Assembly (NCBI RefSeq): GCF_916715725.1 | Contig: NZ_CAKAPD010000004.1 | Location: forward strand, 1 to 64,000 | Source of the DNA: an uncultured Rothia sp. | GTDB taxonomy: Bacteria; Actinomycetota; Actinomycetes; Actinomycetales; Micrococcaceae | Length of the DNA stretch: 64,000 nucleotides | Direction: 5' to 3' | Shown: piece after piece, positions 1 to 8,954 of the stretch | Layout of the letters: the number at the start of each line of letters is the position of its first letter | Numbering within the stretch: position 1 is the stretch's first letter | Program-made: the position numbers and the translations under genes | Notes under the pieces: model-generated | What the model was told of the DNA's origin: nothing | What the model saw: the letters and a program-made list of their open reading frames with translations, nothing else | Database searches by the model: none

Positions 1-90
1 GGAGCGTCCGGGTGACGGGTGCCCCTGCGTAGGCGCGGAGGAAACATGCGGCGTGCCATCCCAACCAGCGGGGCGAGGACGAGCACCGCC
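1..90. repeat. dispersed intergenic repeat, copy A (cut by window edge)
   Basis: This is the right half of the repeat family seen in fuller form at 4579-4925 and 42254-42532. It holds the shared GGAGCGTCCGGGTGACGGGT block, the GGTGCCCCTGCGTAGGCGCG block and a closing GAGGACGAGCACCGCC end. It lies just past the 3' end of the MacB-like gene. The left part is outside the window. Confidence 0.75.
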
Positions 91-135
91 CCCTCCAAGC
101 CCCATTCCGGGGGCAAGCACCTACTCTCAACGAGA

Positions 136-2184
136 CTATCCGGCCGCCAGGGTCTGTGCCGGATCAATACGAGAAGCCTTCGCCGCCGGGTACAGACCAG
201 CCAACACACCAACCAGTGCGCCAGCGCCCAGGCCCAGCAGAATAGTGTCAGCGCTAATAATCGGCGTCCAACGGTTCAGCAAAGACACAATCGAAATGCC
301 GTTAACCGCCAGCACAATACCAGCCACCGCGCCCAAGATGCCGGTCAGTAGCGCCTCCGCCGAGAACTGCAGCAGAATACCCGAAGGGCGCATACCAATA
401 GCCAGACGCAAACCCACCTCACGGCGACGCTCCATCACCGCAACCAGGAACGTGTTCATAATGCCCATCGCACCAATCACGAGGGTAATAACGCTCATGG
501 CAAGAAGCATCGTGCGTTGCTGCTGGTCGACAGCCTCACGAAGGGTCTTCGGCTCCGGCGGCACACTCACGCTATACAGGGCGGGACGTTCCGGCGAGAG
601 CGCGTACGGTGCTTCCTCCGCAATCTGGTTTGCGGCACCTGCAACAGTACTCACCACAATCTGAGTGGAACGCTTACCGGTCTGCGCCGCAACGGCACCG
701 CCACCGGCAGCGGGCTGCGCCTCTTCAACATCGGCACCAGGCTTCGCGCCCAGAGGCAGGTAGACCGAACCGTACGACAGAGTCAGCGAGGGATTCTCCC
801 GCACCACACCGATGACAGTGTACGGCTCATCGTGAATATAGACCGTAACTCCGGGGCTATAGGGTAGCCCGAGCTGGCGCATCACGCTTTCGCTGAGCAC
901 CACGACCTTATCGTTCCGCTCCACATGCCCCTCGTCGAAAGTGCGACCCCACACCAGTTCATGACCCTGCACGCTAAAGATGCTGGGGGTTGCCGCAAGG
1001 ACGGCAGCCGTCACGTTAGCACCGCGCTCACCAAAGTTGTCTGGACCGCGCTGAATATCCGCGGATTCATAGAGCTGATCCACCAGCGCGGTACCGGTCA
1101 CTCCGTTCAGCTGGCTAACACGCCGGTAATTCTCGCTTGCCGCCAGGCTCAAGAGTTCAGCCCGGCTCATGGCTTCGGTTCGGGTAGAGCTAATCGTCAG
1201 GTGCTTAGCCCTAAAAATGTCGAAGCTGTCCGCCAGCTGCCCAGAAATGGTGGCGGTCAGACCAACGGTCAGCACGAGCGAAGCGATACCCAGAACCACA
1301 CCAAGCATGGTGAAGATATTGCGCCTCACCCGGTGCACGGTAGCGTCCCACGCTTCTTTGAGGGAGGCGAGCGCCCAGGGTGTGCGTCCGCTCCCCTGCG
1401 GCTTAGATGTTTGTTCCTCAGTAAAGCTAGGCTGGTTCAGAGACGCACGGGCGGTCGTTTCCTCCTGCCGCGGTGCATCCTGCTCGATGAGCTGCCCCTC
1501 GTGCATGCGCAGCACCCGGTCGCAGTGCTCCGCCACGAGCGGGTCGTGGGTAATCACAATCGTGCTCTGCTGATTACCCGTGCATTCACGCAGCAGATCA
1601 ATCACTTCACGGGTGAGCTCTTCATCCAACGAGCCGGTCGGCTCATCGCAGAGCAGCAACGTCGGTTCCCCGATGAGCGCACGCGCAATAGCCACACGTT
1701 GCTTCTCGCCGCCGGAGAGAGTGGTGATGGGCGCATCCGTTCGGTGGCTCAGCCCCAGCAGGGCGAGAGTATCCGCAACCCGTTGCGCTCGCTCCGCTTT
1801 GGGCACGCCACGGTAGATGAGCGGTAGCTCAACGTTGCGGTACACGTTCTTATGCTCGATGAGGTGGAACGCCTGGAAGACGAAACCGATGTTGTCTAGG
1901 CGCGCTTCAGCTCGCTGTGCCGCGTTGAAGGTTGCGGTGTCTGTACCGTCCAGCAGGTAGCTGCCGGAGGCGGGCGTGCTGAGCAGACCGAGGATGTTCA
2001 GCAGGGTTGATTTGCCACTGCCGGACGGCCCCAGGATTGCGACGACTTCTCCGTAGCGGACTTTCAGGTCAATATTTTTGAGCACGTCAATTCGAGTGTC
2101 ACCCTGCATAAAGTGCTGGGACACTCCCTGAATATCGACGCTATAGGCTGGTGGGTGCGCGTGAGCGGCGCGGGAGTCAGTCAT
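136..2184 (-). CDS. MacB-like ABC transporter, fused ATPase and permease
   Basis: This 682-residue protein joins an ABC ATPase to a MacB/FtsX-type permease. The N-terminal half shows Walker A GPSGSGKST near residue 52, signature LSGGEKQR near 157 and Walker B LLLCDEPTGSLD near 176. A transmembrane segment follows near residue 292, then a large extracytoplasmic domain and three C-terminal membrane helices ending in the usual YPAAKASRIDP stretch. The start has a GGGAG site and lies 9 bases after the MacA-like gene, so the two are probably co-transcribed. Relatives export antimicrobial peptides, macrolides or lipoproteins by mechanotransmission. The substrate here cannot be read from the sequence. 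Confidence 0.9.
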   Translation of the reverse strand: MTDSRAAHAHPPAYSVDIQGVSQHFMQGDTRIDVLKNIDLKVRYGEVVAILGPSGSGKSTLLNILGLLSTPASGSYLLDGTDTATFNAAQRAEARLDNIGFVFQAFHLIEHKNVYRNVELPLIYRGVPKAERAQRVADTLALLGLSHRTDAPITTLSGGEKQRVAIARALIGEPTLLLCDEPTGSLDEELTREVIDLLRECTGNQQSTIVITHDPLVAEHCDRVLRMHEGQLIEQDAPRQEETTARASLNQPSFTEEQTSKPQGSGRTPWALASLKEAWDATVHRVRRNIFTMLGVVLGIASLVLTVGLTATISGQLADSFDIFRAKHLTISSTRTEAMSRAELLSLAASENYRRVSQLNGVTGTALVDQLYESADIQRGPDNFGERGANVTAAVLAATPSIFSVQGHELVWGRTFDEGHVERNDKVVVLSESVMRQLGLPYSPGVTVYIHDEPYTVIGVVRENPSLTLSYGSVYLPLGAKPGADVEEAQPAAGGGAVAAQTGKRSTQIVVSTVAGAANQIAEEAPYALSPERPALYSVSVPPEPKTLREAVDQQQRTMLLAMSVITLVIGAMGIMNTFLVAVMERRREVGLRLAIGMRPSGILLQFSAEALLTGILGAVAGIVLAVNGISIVSLLNRWTPIISADTILLGLGAGALVGVLAGLYPAAKASRIDPAQTLAAG

Positions 2185-2193
2185 GGCTACTCC

Positions 2194-3384
2194 CTACTTT
2201 TTCTCGCGCATGATTTTGACGCTGTCGCCTTCGTGCAGGTCACCGGTGACGGCGTTCTTGCCGTTGGCGTTGCTGATGACGGTAACGGTTACCTCGCGTT
2301 CTTCACGTGCCTTCGATCCGTTGGAGCTTTCGGGGCCGAGCACGATGACTCGGGTCTGTCCGTCACGGGTGTAGAGCGCCGATGAGGGTACGACCAGGTG
2401 CGCTTCGGGGGTTTCTTCGAGGGTGAGTTCCGCGTTGACGGCGCCTCGGAGGCTGTCCGCCTTATCCCCTACGTCGAGAGTGAGGATACGTTCCCCTTCG
2501 GTGCTTCCAGCCGCGCCGGCTGCGCCCTTGAGGTTGGAGCCAGCCGCACCTTCTGCACCATTGGCCTGGCGACCGGCCTGGCTGTTGCCTGCGGCACCGG
2601 CGGCTTCGGTGGTGTTCTTGTATCCGAGGGTTGCGACGTACTCAGTATCACCGAGGGAGGGCACGGTTACCTTCTGACCGCTACGGGCTTCGGGGGTGAG
2701 CCTGCCGGTGGTTCCGGTGCAGCTGAGGGTCTTGCTACCTTCTGCGATGGTGGCTACGGGACCATCTGCGATAGCGCCGGTGGCGCGGGGGTTGCCGGTG
2801 ACGAGTCCGGCACGGTTGATGATAAGGAAGTAGCGGGCGGGAATAGGCTGGTCAGTCTTGACGTGCGCGTAGCCGAGGCTGTCGAGGAGGTTGTTGAGAG
2901 CCTCGTAGGTGTCTTCGGTAATGCGCGCGGGCTGCGGGCCCTGACGTCCCATGGCGGTCAGTGCCTCGTTGAGGAGTGCGGCGTCGGGGCCGCTGTCGTC
3001 GAGTTTGAGGTCGCGGTAGAGCGCGAAGCCGCCGGTGAGGGTGATGAGAGGTTCACCGTTGACTTCTGCGATGAGGGTGCCGTTGCCGACGGTGTCACCG
3101 TGTTTGATGGTGATTGCGGTGTACTGTCCTTCGCCGCTGTAGCGTAGCGGGGTTGAGGTGGCGTAGTTCGCGGTGCAGGTCAGGGGCACGGTGGTGCGCA
3201 GTTTCTCGCGGGTGACCGTGGCGGTGATGGTGGAGGGGCTCGGGGGTGCCGCTTCCGCGTCTTTTTGGGCGGTGGTTTTGATGTTTTGGGCGCTGATGAG
3301 CGTACCCACGGTGATGATGAGGAGCAGGGCGATAATGCCGTAGAGCCAGAGGGTTTTCTTCTGGCGGGTGGGGGTGGCGCTCAT
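2194..3384 (-). CDS. MacA-like efflux adaptor with peptidoglycan-binding-like segment
   Basis: This 396-residue protein has one N-terminal membrane anchor (about residues 12-30) and an extracytoplasmic body. Residues near 130-175 resemble a peptidoglycan-binding-like domain. A later stretch (AELTLEETPEAHLVVPSSAL) resembles the beta-barrel region of HlyD/MacA adaptors. An Ala/Gly-rich insert (about 265-300) interrupts the body and may be a flexible loop. Its place directly upstream of the MacB-like gene indicates it is the partner adaptor. In a Gram-positive cell it would work on the outer face of the membrane, without an outer-membrane channel. Confidence 0.8.
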   Translation of the reverse strand: MSATPTRQKKTLWLYGIIALLLIITVGTLISAQNIKTTAQKDAEAAPPSPSTITATVTREKLRTTVPLTCTANYATSTPLRYSGEGQYTAITIKHGDTVGNGTLIAEVNGEPLITLTGGFALYRDLKLDDSGPDAALLNEALTAMGRQGPQPARITEDTYEALNNLLDSLGYAHVKTDQPIPARYFLIINRAGLVTGNPRATGAIADGPVATIAEGSKTLSCTGTTGRLTPEARSGQKVTVPSLGDTEYVATLGYKNTTEAAGAAGNSQAGRQANGAEGAAGSNLKGAAGAAGSTEGERILTLDVGDKADSLRGAVNAELTLEETPEAHLVVPSSALYTRDGQTRVIVLGPESSNGSKAREEREVTVTVISNANGKNAVTGDLHEGDSVKIMREKK

Positions 3385-3471
3385 GGTGTCCCTTCTTTGG
3401 GTGCGCGTACGGGAACGCTATTGTCTGTGCCGTTTGGGATTAGGGGCGGCGATGCCGTGTGGGGTTAGTTT

Positions 3472-3501
3472 GTGCCCGGCACGGGGATACGTGCCGGGCA
3501 C
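3472..3501. terminator. 12-bp GC-rich hairpin between lipoprotein gene and exporter operon
   Basis: GTGCCCGGCACG pairs perfectly with CGTGCCGGGCAC across a 6-base loop. It lies downstream of the lipoprotein gene and upstream of the MacA-like gene. No clear T-run follows on either strand, so termination is uncertain. Confidence 0.45.
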
Positions 3502-3549
3502 AATACGCTGTGACGAGGTGCAGCCTCCGTGGCTACTCTGTACGCCTGT

Positions 3550-3591
3550 TCTGGTTAGTCCGGTCTGGATAGCCCGGTCTGATTAGTCCGG
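3550..3591. repeat. three tandem 14-bp repeats
   Basis: TCTGGTTAGTCCGG, TCTGGATAGCCCGG and TCTGATTAGTCCGG follow each other without gaps, just past the lipoprotein stop codon. The repeat number could vary between strains. Confidence 0.8.
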
Positions 3592-3595
3592 AGGA

Positions 3596-4450
3596 TTAGC
3601 TCAGAATCTTTCGGGCGTTTTCTTCAGCAGTTTTCTTGATCGTGGTCACCTGCTCGATGAGGCCCTGCTCCTTTTCGAGGAAGGAACTCAGGTAAGCGAT
3701 AGCCATCTTTCGCTGTTCTGCATCTAGCCCGGTTGCTTCACGGCAGGTCGCATCGTTGATCGCCAGTTCGTGGGTGTCCTGGTTGTTCTGGCGGTACTGT
3801 AGGCGAGCCATATCCGGAGACGTGTAGTCGCCTCCGAAGCGTTCTTTCATGCACTGTGCCCACTTCTCGGTGGCAGGCCCAAGGTCTTTGGTAATCGCGT
3901 CGTTGTTAAGATAGTGAACCGCAGTAATGTAGACCTTTCGTATGGTCGCGCGGGATTCTTCTGAGCCGAAGACTGCGCGGGTGGCTTCTTGCTGGCAACC
4001 GCCCTTTCCTTCGGTGCCGTTAAGAGCCTGCATTTCAGCGTCGCTCATAGTGCGGCTCTGCTCTTCCAGCTCAGCAGTTACCAAAGACCAGCGCTCTTTG
4101 TATCCGCGAGTGCGGGCATCCGCGACGGTGAGAGGTTCGAAACCAGTGGTCTGTAGCAGCGGGGGTTCAGTTTCTCCTGCAGGAGCCTTGTAGTTCGGGA
4201 ATCCTCGTTCAGCCATGCACTGGCTCAGGGAACGCTGGTAGGCACGAACAACGTTGTCAGAAAGTGAGGCGAGGTTCTCTACTTTTTCGATAGCTTGACT
4301 ATCGGGGCTCGTGGAGGCGCTATACGCCTTCTCAGCGTTAGCGGACGCCGAGGAACCGGCGCTGGGTTGCCCGGACGCGCAGGAGCTAAGCAGCAGGGTC
4401 AGCGGGAGTAGAGCCCCGGCGAGGGTTCGTAGGGTATTCTGTCGACGCAT
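3596..4450 (-). CDS. putative secreted lipoprotein of unknown function
   Basis: This 284-residue protein has a lipoprotein signal: two Arg near the N-terminus, a Leu-rich core, then LLLSSC as lipobox. The start at 4450 is preferred over the upstream ATG at 4483 because GAGGAAG lies about 9 bases before it and the signal peptide then has normal length. The mature part is hydrophilic and mostly helical, with conserved-looking segments SQCMAERGFPNYKAP and EKWAQCMKERFGGDY. Two Q/A-C-M pairs suggest disulfides or a repeated fold. No family is recognised. It is probably tethered to the outer face of the membrane. Confidence 0.75.
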   Translation of the reverse strand: MRRQNTLRTLAGALLPLTLLLSSCASGQPSAGSSASANAEKAYSASTSPDSQAIEKVENLASLSDNVVRAYQRSLSQCMAERGFPNYKAPAGETEPPLLQTTGFEPLTVADARTRGYKERWSLVTAELEEQSRTMSDAEMQALNGTEGKGGCQQEATRAVFGSEESRATIRKVYITAVHYLNNDAITKDLGPATEKWAQCMKERFGGDYTSPDMARLQYRQNNQDTHELAINDATCREATGLDAEQRKMAIAYLSSFLEKEQGLIEQVTTIKKTAEENARKILS

Positions 4451-4578
4451 AGGTGGGCACTTCCTCGTGAAATATAGCTGCATCTTTGTCCGCTCGTTCA
4501 GGGGCTCATCGTTGTTTGCCCTTGAGAGAACATATTTTGAACACTAGCCTACTATGCGCCGGGAGGGGAGGCAAGGGG

Positions 4579-4925
4579 GACGGTGTTCGTCCTCTCGCCT
4601 CATGCAGTGTCTGGGATGGCACGCCGCGTGTTTTTCTTTCGGGATACGGTTGGGGGACGGTGTTCGTCCTCGTTCCTACAGGGGCACCCGCCCTCGCTTC
4701 GCTTCGGGCACCCTGATGTCACTTTCGGACGATACCGCCTTTCCGCGCTGGGGTACTGTGCGGGTGCGGCCGCGTTTTCCGGATGCGCCCTCAGGGTGTC
4801 AGCCCGGACGCTCTCCGATGCGGAGCGAGGAGAGGGCGGAGCGTCCGGGTGACGGGTGCCCCTGCGTAGGCGCGGAGGAAACATGCGGCGTGCCGTCCCA
4901 ACCAGCAGGGTGAGGACGAACACCG
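4579..4925. repeat. dispersed intergenic repeat, copy B (composite)
   Basis: This is the longest copy of the family. The left end GACGGTGTTCGTCCTC occurs twice (4579 and 4656) and the right end GAGGACGAACACCGC is its reverse complement. The stretch between the two left ends (about 4610-4640) is an inverted copy of the right-hand block around 4880-4905, so one copy seems to have inserted into, or folded back on, another. Internal palindromes include GGACGCTC...GAGCGTCC. It fills the gap between dxr and the lipoprotein gene. Spurious reading frames in it look non-coding. Confidence 0.8.
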
Positions 4926-4940
4926 CACCGCAGAAGCGAT

Positions 4941-6266
4941 TTAGCGTCCGGTCATACCCAGCAGCTCATTCGCCCGAACGCGAGCCCAACGCTCCGCGTT
5001 CAGCACAGCCTCCAGCGTCAAATCAGCGTCAGAAACAGCCTCAGCGCTGCCGGTGTGCTCCTCCAGCACGCGCGCCACCGAATCGACAATGTCGGTAAAG
5101 CGAATCGCACCCGCATGGAATGCTGCCACGGCTTCCTCATTGGCGGCATTGAACACTGCCGGGTGGGTGCCGCCGACCTTGCCGGCGTCCTTGATCATGC
5201 GCACGGCGGGGAATGCTTCCTCGTCCAGCGGCTCAAAAGTCCAGGATGCCGCCTTCGACCAGTCACAAGCAGGCACGGCACCGGGGATGCGGTGCGGCCA
5301 GGTCAGACCCAGCGCGATGGGCAGAACCATACTCGGCGGGGACGCCTGCGCAATGGTCGAGCCGTCCACGAACTGCACCATGGAGTGCACGATGGACTGC
5401 GGGTGCACCGCCACGTCAATACGGTCCAGGTCCACGCCGAACAGGTGGTGTGCCTCAAGCACTTCGAGTGCCTTGTTGACCATGGTTGCCGAGTTGGTGG
5501 TGACGACCAGGCCCATGTCCCAGGTGGGGTGTGCAAGCGCCTGCGCGGGGGTCACGTCGTGCAGCTGTTCACGCTTGTAGCCGCGGAAGGGACCGCCCGA
5601 TGCGGTGAGGATGAGTCGGTCGATTTCTGCGTCGGTTCCGGAGGCGAGCGCCTGCGCGAGGGCGGAGTGTTCGGAGTCGACGGGCACCATGGGGGTGTTC
5701 AGGGGGGATGCGTCGACGGCGGCACGGACGAGCGGGCCGCCTGCGATGAGGGATTCCTTGTTGGCCAGTGCCACGCGGTAGCCGCTGTTGAGGGCGGTGA
5801 GGGTCGGTTCCAGGCCGATGGAGCCGGTGATGCCGTTGAGGACGGTGTCTGCCGGGTGTGCTGCCGCCTGTACGGATGCTTCGGCGCCGTGGGCGATCTG
5901 CGGGGTGTAGCCGGTAACGCCTGCTTCGGAGGCTGCCGCCTCGATGAGTTCGCGGAGGCGCTGCGCGTCGTCGGCGGTGCCGCTGGTGGCGACCAGTTCA
6001 GCACGCACGTGCACTGCCTGGCGTGCGAGCAGTTCGAGGGATCGGGAGCCTGCGGAGAGGGCGACGACTTTCAGCGGTGCGTCGGCGGCGGAGGCGCTGG
6101 TGCCTTTGAGTGCGGCGAGGTGGTCGATGACTTCCATGGCTTGGGTGCCGATGGAGCCGGTTGAGCCGAGGAGGGTGACGCTCTGCGGTGCGCGGGTGAG
6201 TTCTGTGAGGGCGTCGGTGAGGCGGTCGCGGTTGCCGCCGACGCGTGCTGAGGATCCAAACTTCAT
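4941..6266 (-). CDS. dxr: 1-deoxy-D-xylulose-5-phosphate reductoisomerase
   Basis: DXR converts 1-deoxy-D-xylulose 5-phosphate to 2-C-methyl-D-erythritol 4-phosphate with NADPH, the first committed step of the MEP isoprenoid pathway. The NADPH-binding motif LLGSTGSIGTQ is near residue 32. Family signatures NKESLIAGG, PVDSEHSA, LTASGGPFRG and the C-terminal NAANEEAVAAF are present. At 441 residues it is slightly longer than usual because of a 28-residue N-terminal extension, so a later start is possible. In many actinobacteria dxr lies downstream of frr-cdsA, as here. Confidence 0.96.
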   Translation of the reverse strand: MKFGSSARVGGNRDRLTDALTELTRAPQSVTLLGSTGSIGTQAMEVIDHLAALKGTSASAADAPLKVVALSAGSRSLELLARQAVHVRAELVATSGTADDAQRLRELIEAAASEAGVTGYTPQIAHGAEASVQAAAHPADTVLNGITGSIGLEPTLTALNSGYRVALANKESLIAGGPLVRAAVDASPLNTPMVPVDSEHSALAQALASGTDAEIDRLILTASGGPFRGYKREQLHDVTPAQALAHPTWDMGLVVTTNSATMVNKALEVLEAHHLFGVDLDRIDVAVHPQSIVHSMVQFVDGSTIAQASPPSMVLPIALGLTWPHRIPGAVPACDWSKAASWTFEPLDEEAFPAVRMIKDAGKVGGTHPAVFNAANEEAVAAFHAGAIRFTDIVDSVARVLEEHTGSAEAVSDADLTLEAVLNAERWARVRANELLGMTGR

Positions 6267-6344
6267 GGTTCTAGTGTCTCATGAGCTCGCGGGTGGATTC
6301 GGGTACTGGCGCCGCCTCTCATCTTAGAAGACCCCAGCGCAGAA

Positions 6345-6379
6345 GAATCCCCCACCCTGTCATACGGGGCGGGGGATTC
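6345..6379 (-). terminator. terminator after the DivIVA-domain gene
   Basis: GAATCCCCC pairs with GGGGGATTC around a C/G-rich inner stem. On the minus strand a T-rich tail (TTCTTCTG) follows. It separates the DivIVA-domain gene from dxr. Confidence 0.7.
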
Positions 6380-6392
6380 AACACTTCACGTT

Positions 6393-6980
6393 TTAGAGCA
6401 GATCCTGCAGCAGCTCAATGCAGCGGTCCAGGAAAGCGTCCACCTGGGATTCCTCGTAGCTGACGGTGCCCGAGGCGGGACGGAACTTTGCGTGGCGCAC
6501 CACGGAGGGGTCCAGCGGCTCTTCGCTGTTGAGCTGGGCGTACACGCGGTCGCAGATGGCGTCCACGTCGCCGACGAAATAGCCCATGTGGCGGCGCTTG
6601 CTGGGGCGGCGGAAACGCTCACCGGCAGGGCGTTCCAGGCGGCCAGCGAGCAGCTCGCCGGTCTCTACGAGGGAGCGTTCCCAGTTGTCCAGGCCGTACG
6701 CCTCAATGTAGCGGCTGCGTTCAAGCTTGGCGAAGCGTTCCTCAATCTTTTCGAGGGCGCGGTCGACCACATCCAGCTGGTAGCCGCCGGGTTCTTCACG
6801 GAAGACGACCTGGCGGATTCGTCGGGAGGTGTAGAGGTCTTCGGGTAGTTCGGCGGCTCCGCTGAGCTTCTCGTAGTCCTCGGCGAGGCGGGTGAACAGG
6901 CGGTCTACTTCACTGCGCTTGTAGCCGGGTTCGGTTTCTCCTGCACGGGCAAATCCGCCTCCGTGGGTGGTGCTTGCCAA
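6393..6980 (-). CDS. DivIVA-domain protein
   Basis: This 195-residue protein appears to contain two DivI1A-type modules, seen as RRIRQVVFREEPGGYQLDVVDRAL near residue 60 and VVRHAKFRPASGTVSYEESQVDAFLDR near 155. DivIVA-like proteins mark poles and septa or recruit cell-wall factors. The start chosen is TTG at 6980, because GAGGAG lies six bases upstream and the N-terminus then begins with ASTTHGGG. The ATG at 7040 adds an unlikely hydrophobic stretch. No long coiled coil is evident, so it is not the main Wag31/DivIVA scaffold. Confidence 0.8.
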   Translation of the reverse strand: MASTTHGGGFARAGETEPGYKRSEVDRLFTRLAEDYEKLSGAAELPEDLYTSRRIRQVVFREEPGGYQLDVVDRALEKIEERFAKLERSRYIEAYGLDNWERSLVETGELLAGRLERPAGERFRRPSKRRHMGYFVGDVDAICDRVYAQLNSEEPLDPSVVRHAKFRPASGTVSYEESQVDAFLDRCIELLQDLL

Positions 6981-7113
6981 GGTGGGCTCCTCTCGACGAT
7001 TGAACTTTAAGAATACCAATGCGCAGGCTACCTGGTGCAAGGTTGGCGGGCGGTGTCTTAGATATAGCCTTTTACGCCCCTATTCACCGGGTACAGCGAA
7101 AGCGGGTACAGCA

Positions 7114-7160
7114 GAGGCGGGGCGCCCCTCCCCCACTCGTGGGAAGAAACGCCCCGCCTC
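7114..7160 (-). terminator. terminator after cdsA
   Basis: GAGGCGGGGCG pairs with CGCCCCGCCTC, an 11-bp GC stem just past the cdsA stop codon. Confidence 0.7.
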
Positions 7161-7184
7161 CATAAGCGATAAAAGCTTCAGGCT

Positions 7185-8093
7185 TTAGAGCGGCATAATA
7201 AACCGGAAAATCAGGCAGCCAGCCGCCGCAGCGAAAAGAATCGAGTCTAGGCGATCCATCATGCCGCCGTGACCGGGCAGGATATTCGACATGTCCTTCA
7301 CACCCATACGGCGCTTGAACACGGACTCGACCAGGTCACCGGCAGTCGAAGCGACCACCATGACCGCCGCCAACGGAATAGCCCAATACCAGGGCGAACC
7401 CATGACCGCCAACGCGATAGCACCAACCACCGCCGAACCGACGAAGGAACCAGCCAGGCCCTCCCAGCTTTTCTTCGGGGAGATCTTCGGCGCCATCGGG
7501 TGCTTACCCCAATTCACGCCGGCAATAAAGCCGAACGTGTCATTGCAGATTGCCATCAGCAGAATCATGAGGACGCCGCGCTCGCCGTGGTCCGCTTGGA
7601 AGTAGACCATGGCAATACCCAGCATCAGCGGCACCCACAGCAGAGCCAGGGCGCTACCACTCAAAGACTTACCCAGTGAGACCTGACGGTCAGCACGCAC
7701 GAGAGCAGAAGAGAGCAGCAGCACCAGCAGGCTCACCGCCAGGGCGATGCCCAGCCCGGTAAAACCGAACAGGTAAGACACCGCCACAATCGCGGCAGAC
7801 AGACCACCCAGCAGATACTCCGGGATGCCGTAGCCGCGGCGAGTATTGAGCACGTGCCCAATCTCCCAGGCGCCCAGGCCAGCCGCGGCAGCTGCAAGCG
7901 CCACAAAAATCGGCTGGTACATCAGGCCCAGCACCAATAGCATGCCGAAACCAACACCCACACCAATGGCGGCGGGCAGGTTACGACCTGCTTTGGCGCT
8001 ACGCGACTTCACCGGCGTTGCAGCGGTCTGCGGGCTCGACTGTGGAGCAGGCGGCGTGCCTCTCTCTTCTTTCGCTTCTTTGCGTGCACTCAT
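7185..8093 (-). CDS. cdsA: phosphatidate cytidylyltransferase
   Basis: CdsA makes CDP-diacylglycerol from CTP and phosphatidic acid, feeding all phospholipid synthesis. The 302-residue protein has a hydrophilic N-terminus, about eight membrane helices and the C-terminal CDP-DAG synthase signature, seen as KRRMGVKDMSNILPGHGG followed by MMDRLDSI. It starts 7 bases after the frr stop codon, with GAGG upstream, so translation is likely coupled. It lies in the conserved rpsB-tsf-pyrH-frr-cdsA order. Confidence 0.95.
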   Translation of the reverse strand: MSARKEAKEERGTPPAPQSSPQTAATPVKSRSAKAGRNLPAAIGVGVGFGMLLVLGLMYQPIFVALAAAAAGLGAWEIGHVLNTRRGYGIPEYLLGGLSAAIVAVSYLFGFTGLGIALAVSLLVLLLSSALVRADRQVSLGKSLSGSALALLWVPLMLGIAMVYFQADHGERGVLMILLMAICNDTFGFIAGVNWGKHPMAPKISPKKSWEGLAGSFVGSAVVGAIALAVMGSPWYWAIPLAAVMVVASTAGDLVESVFKRRMGVKDMSNILPGHGGMMDRLDSILFAAAAGCLIFRFIMPL

Positions 8094-8100
8094 TTGGGGT

Positions 8101-8658
8101 TTAGACCTCGAGCAGTTCAGCTTCCTTGTGCTTGTACAGTGCGTCGACCTGGTCGATGTGCTTCTTGGTCAGTGCGTCCAGTTCCTTCTCAGCGCGTGCG
8201 CCTTCGTCCTCACCGATTTCGCTGTCCTTGACGAGCTTGTCGATAGCGGTCTTAGCGTGGCGGCGAACGTTACGGATGGAAACGCGGGACTCCTCAGCCT
8301 TGCTGTTGACGAGCTTGGTGTATTCCTTACGGCGCTCAGCGGTCATTTCGGGCATGACAACGCGAATAGCTGCACCGTCGTTGCTGGGGTTAACACCCAG
8401 GTCAGAGTCACGCAGAGCCTTCTCAATAGCCGCCAGTGCGGTCACGTCGAAGGGAACGATCTTGACGGTACGTGCGTCCTCAACGTTGAAGGACACCAGC
8501 TGCTGCAGCGGGGTCGGTGCACCGTAGTACTCGGCGGTCAGGCCGCTGAAAATTGCGGGGTTCACACGACCGGTACGAACCTTAGCGAACTCAGTCTTGG
8601 TTGCTTCGATGGTCTTTTCCATCTTCTCGCCGGCTTCGGCAAGGATTTCTTCGATCAC
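8101..8658 (-). CDS. frr: ribosome recycling factor
   Basis: RRF splits post-termination ribosomes together with EF-G. At 185 residues it has the normal length. Family segments are clear: EKTIEATKTEFAKVRTGR at the N-terminus, YYGAPTPLQQLVSFNVEDAR in the middle and NVRRHAKTAIDKLVKD near residue 130. The start has GAAAGGATC upstream. It is unusual only in being separated from pyrH by 296 bases, which hold a long inverted repeat (8821-8881). Confidence 0.97.
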   Translation of the reverse strand: MIEEILAEAGEKMEKTIEATKTEFAKVRTGRVNPAIFSGLTAEYYGAPTPLQQLVSFNVEDARTVKIVPFDVTALAAIEKALRDSDLGVNPSNDGAAIRVVMPEMTAERRKEYTKLVNSKAEESRVSIRNVRRHAKTAIDKLVKDSEIGEDEGARAEKELDALTKKHIDQVDALYKHKEAELLEV

Positions 8659-8820
8659 GAAAGGATCTCCTTTGTCGGAATTCTGGGGTGCCAGAATTGT
8701 CGGTGGGCGTTCGCTCAGCCCTCATGATTCCCTACCGGCTCCACGGCGCATCCGAGGCAAAAACCTTAGGAATAACACAAAGTCGGCGGGAAAGAGGCAG
8801 AACGTCGTATTTGATATAAG

Positions 8821-8881
8821 TCTAGACGGTACCGGCGGGCATAAGCGAGTTTTAGCGCTCACCCGCGCGGTACCGTCCAGA
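8821..8881. terminator. long imperfect inverted repeat between pyrH and frr
   Basis: TCTAGACGGTACCG at the left pairs with CGGTACCGTCCAGA at the right, with one mismatch and one bulge, extended by a CGGG/CCCG inner stem. It could act as an attenuator or processing site between pyrH and frr. A shorter palindrome, ACCTAAA-AA-TTTAGGT (8938-8953), lies just before the pyrH stop. Confidence 0.55.
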
Positions 8882-8954
8882 ATAAGTCCGCGCTATCGAG
8901 CACGGTCACAATCAGAGGGGGCATCAGGCATGCCCCAACCTAAAAATTTAGGTG

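Noticed and set aside
4600..4923. Frames of about 75-120 residues inside the dispersed repeat
   Set aside because: They occur in several frames and on both strands of a repeat with internal palindromes, and no frame is kept between copies.
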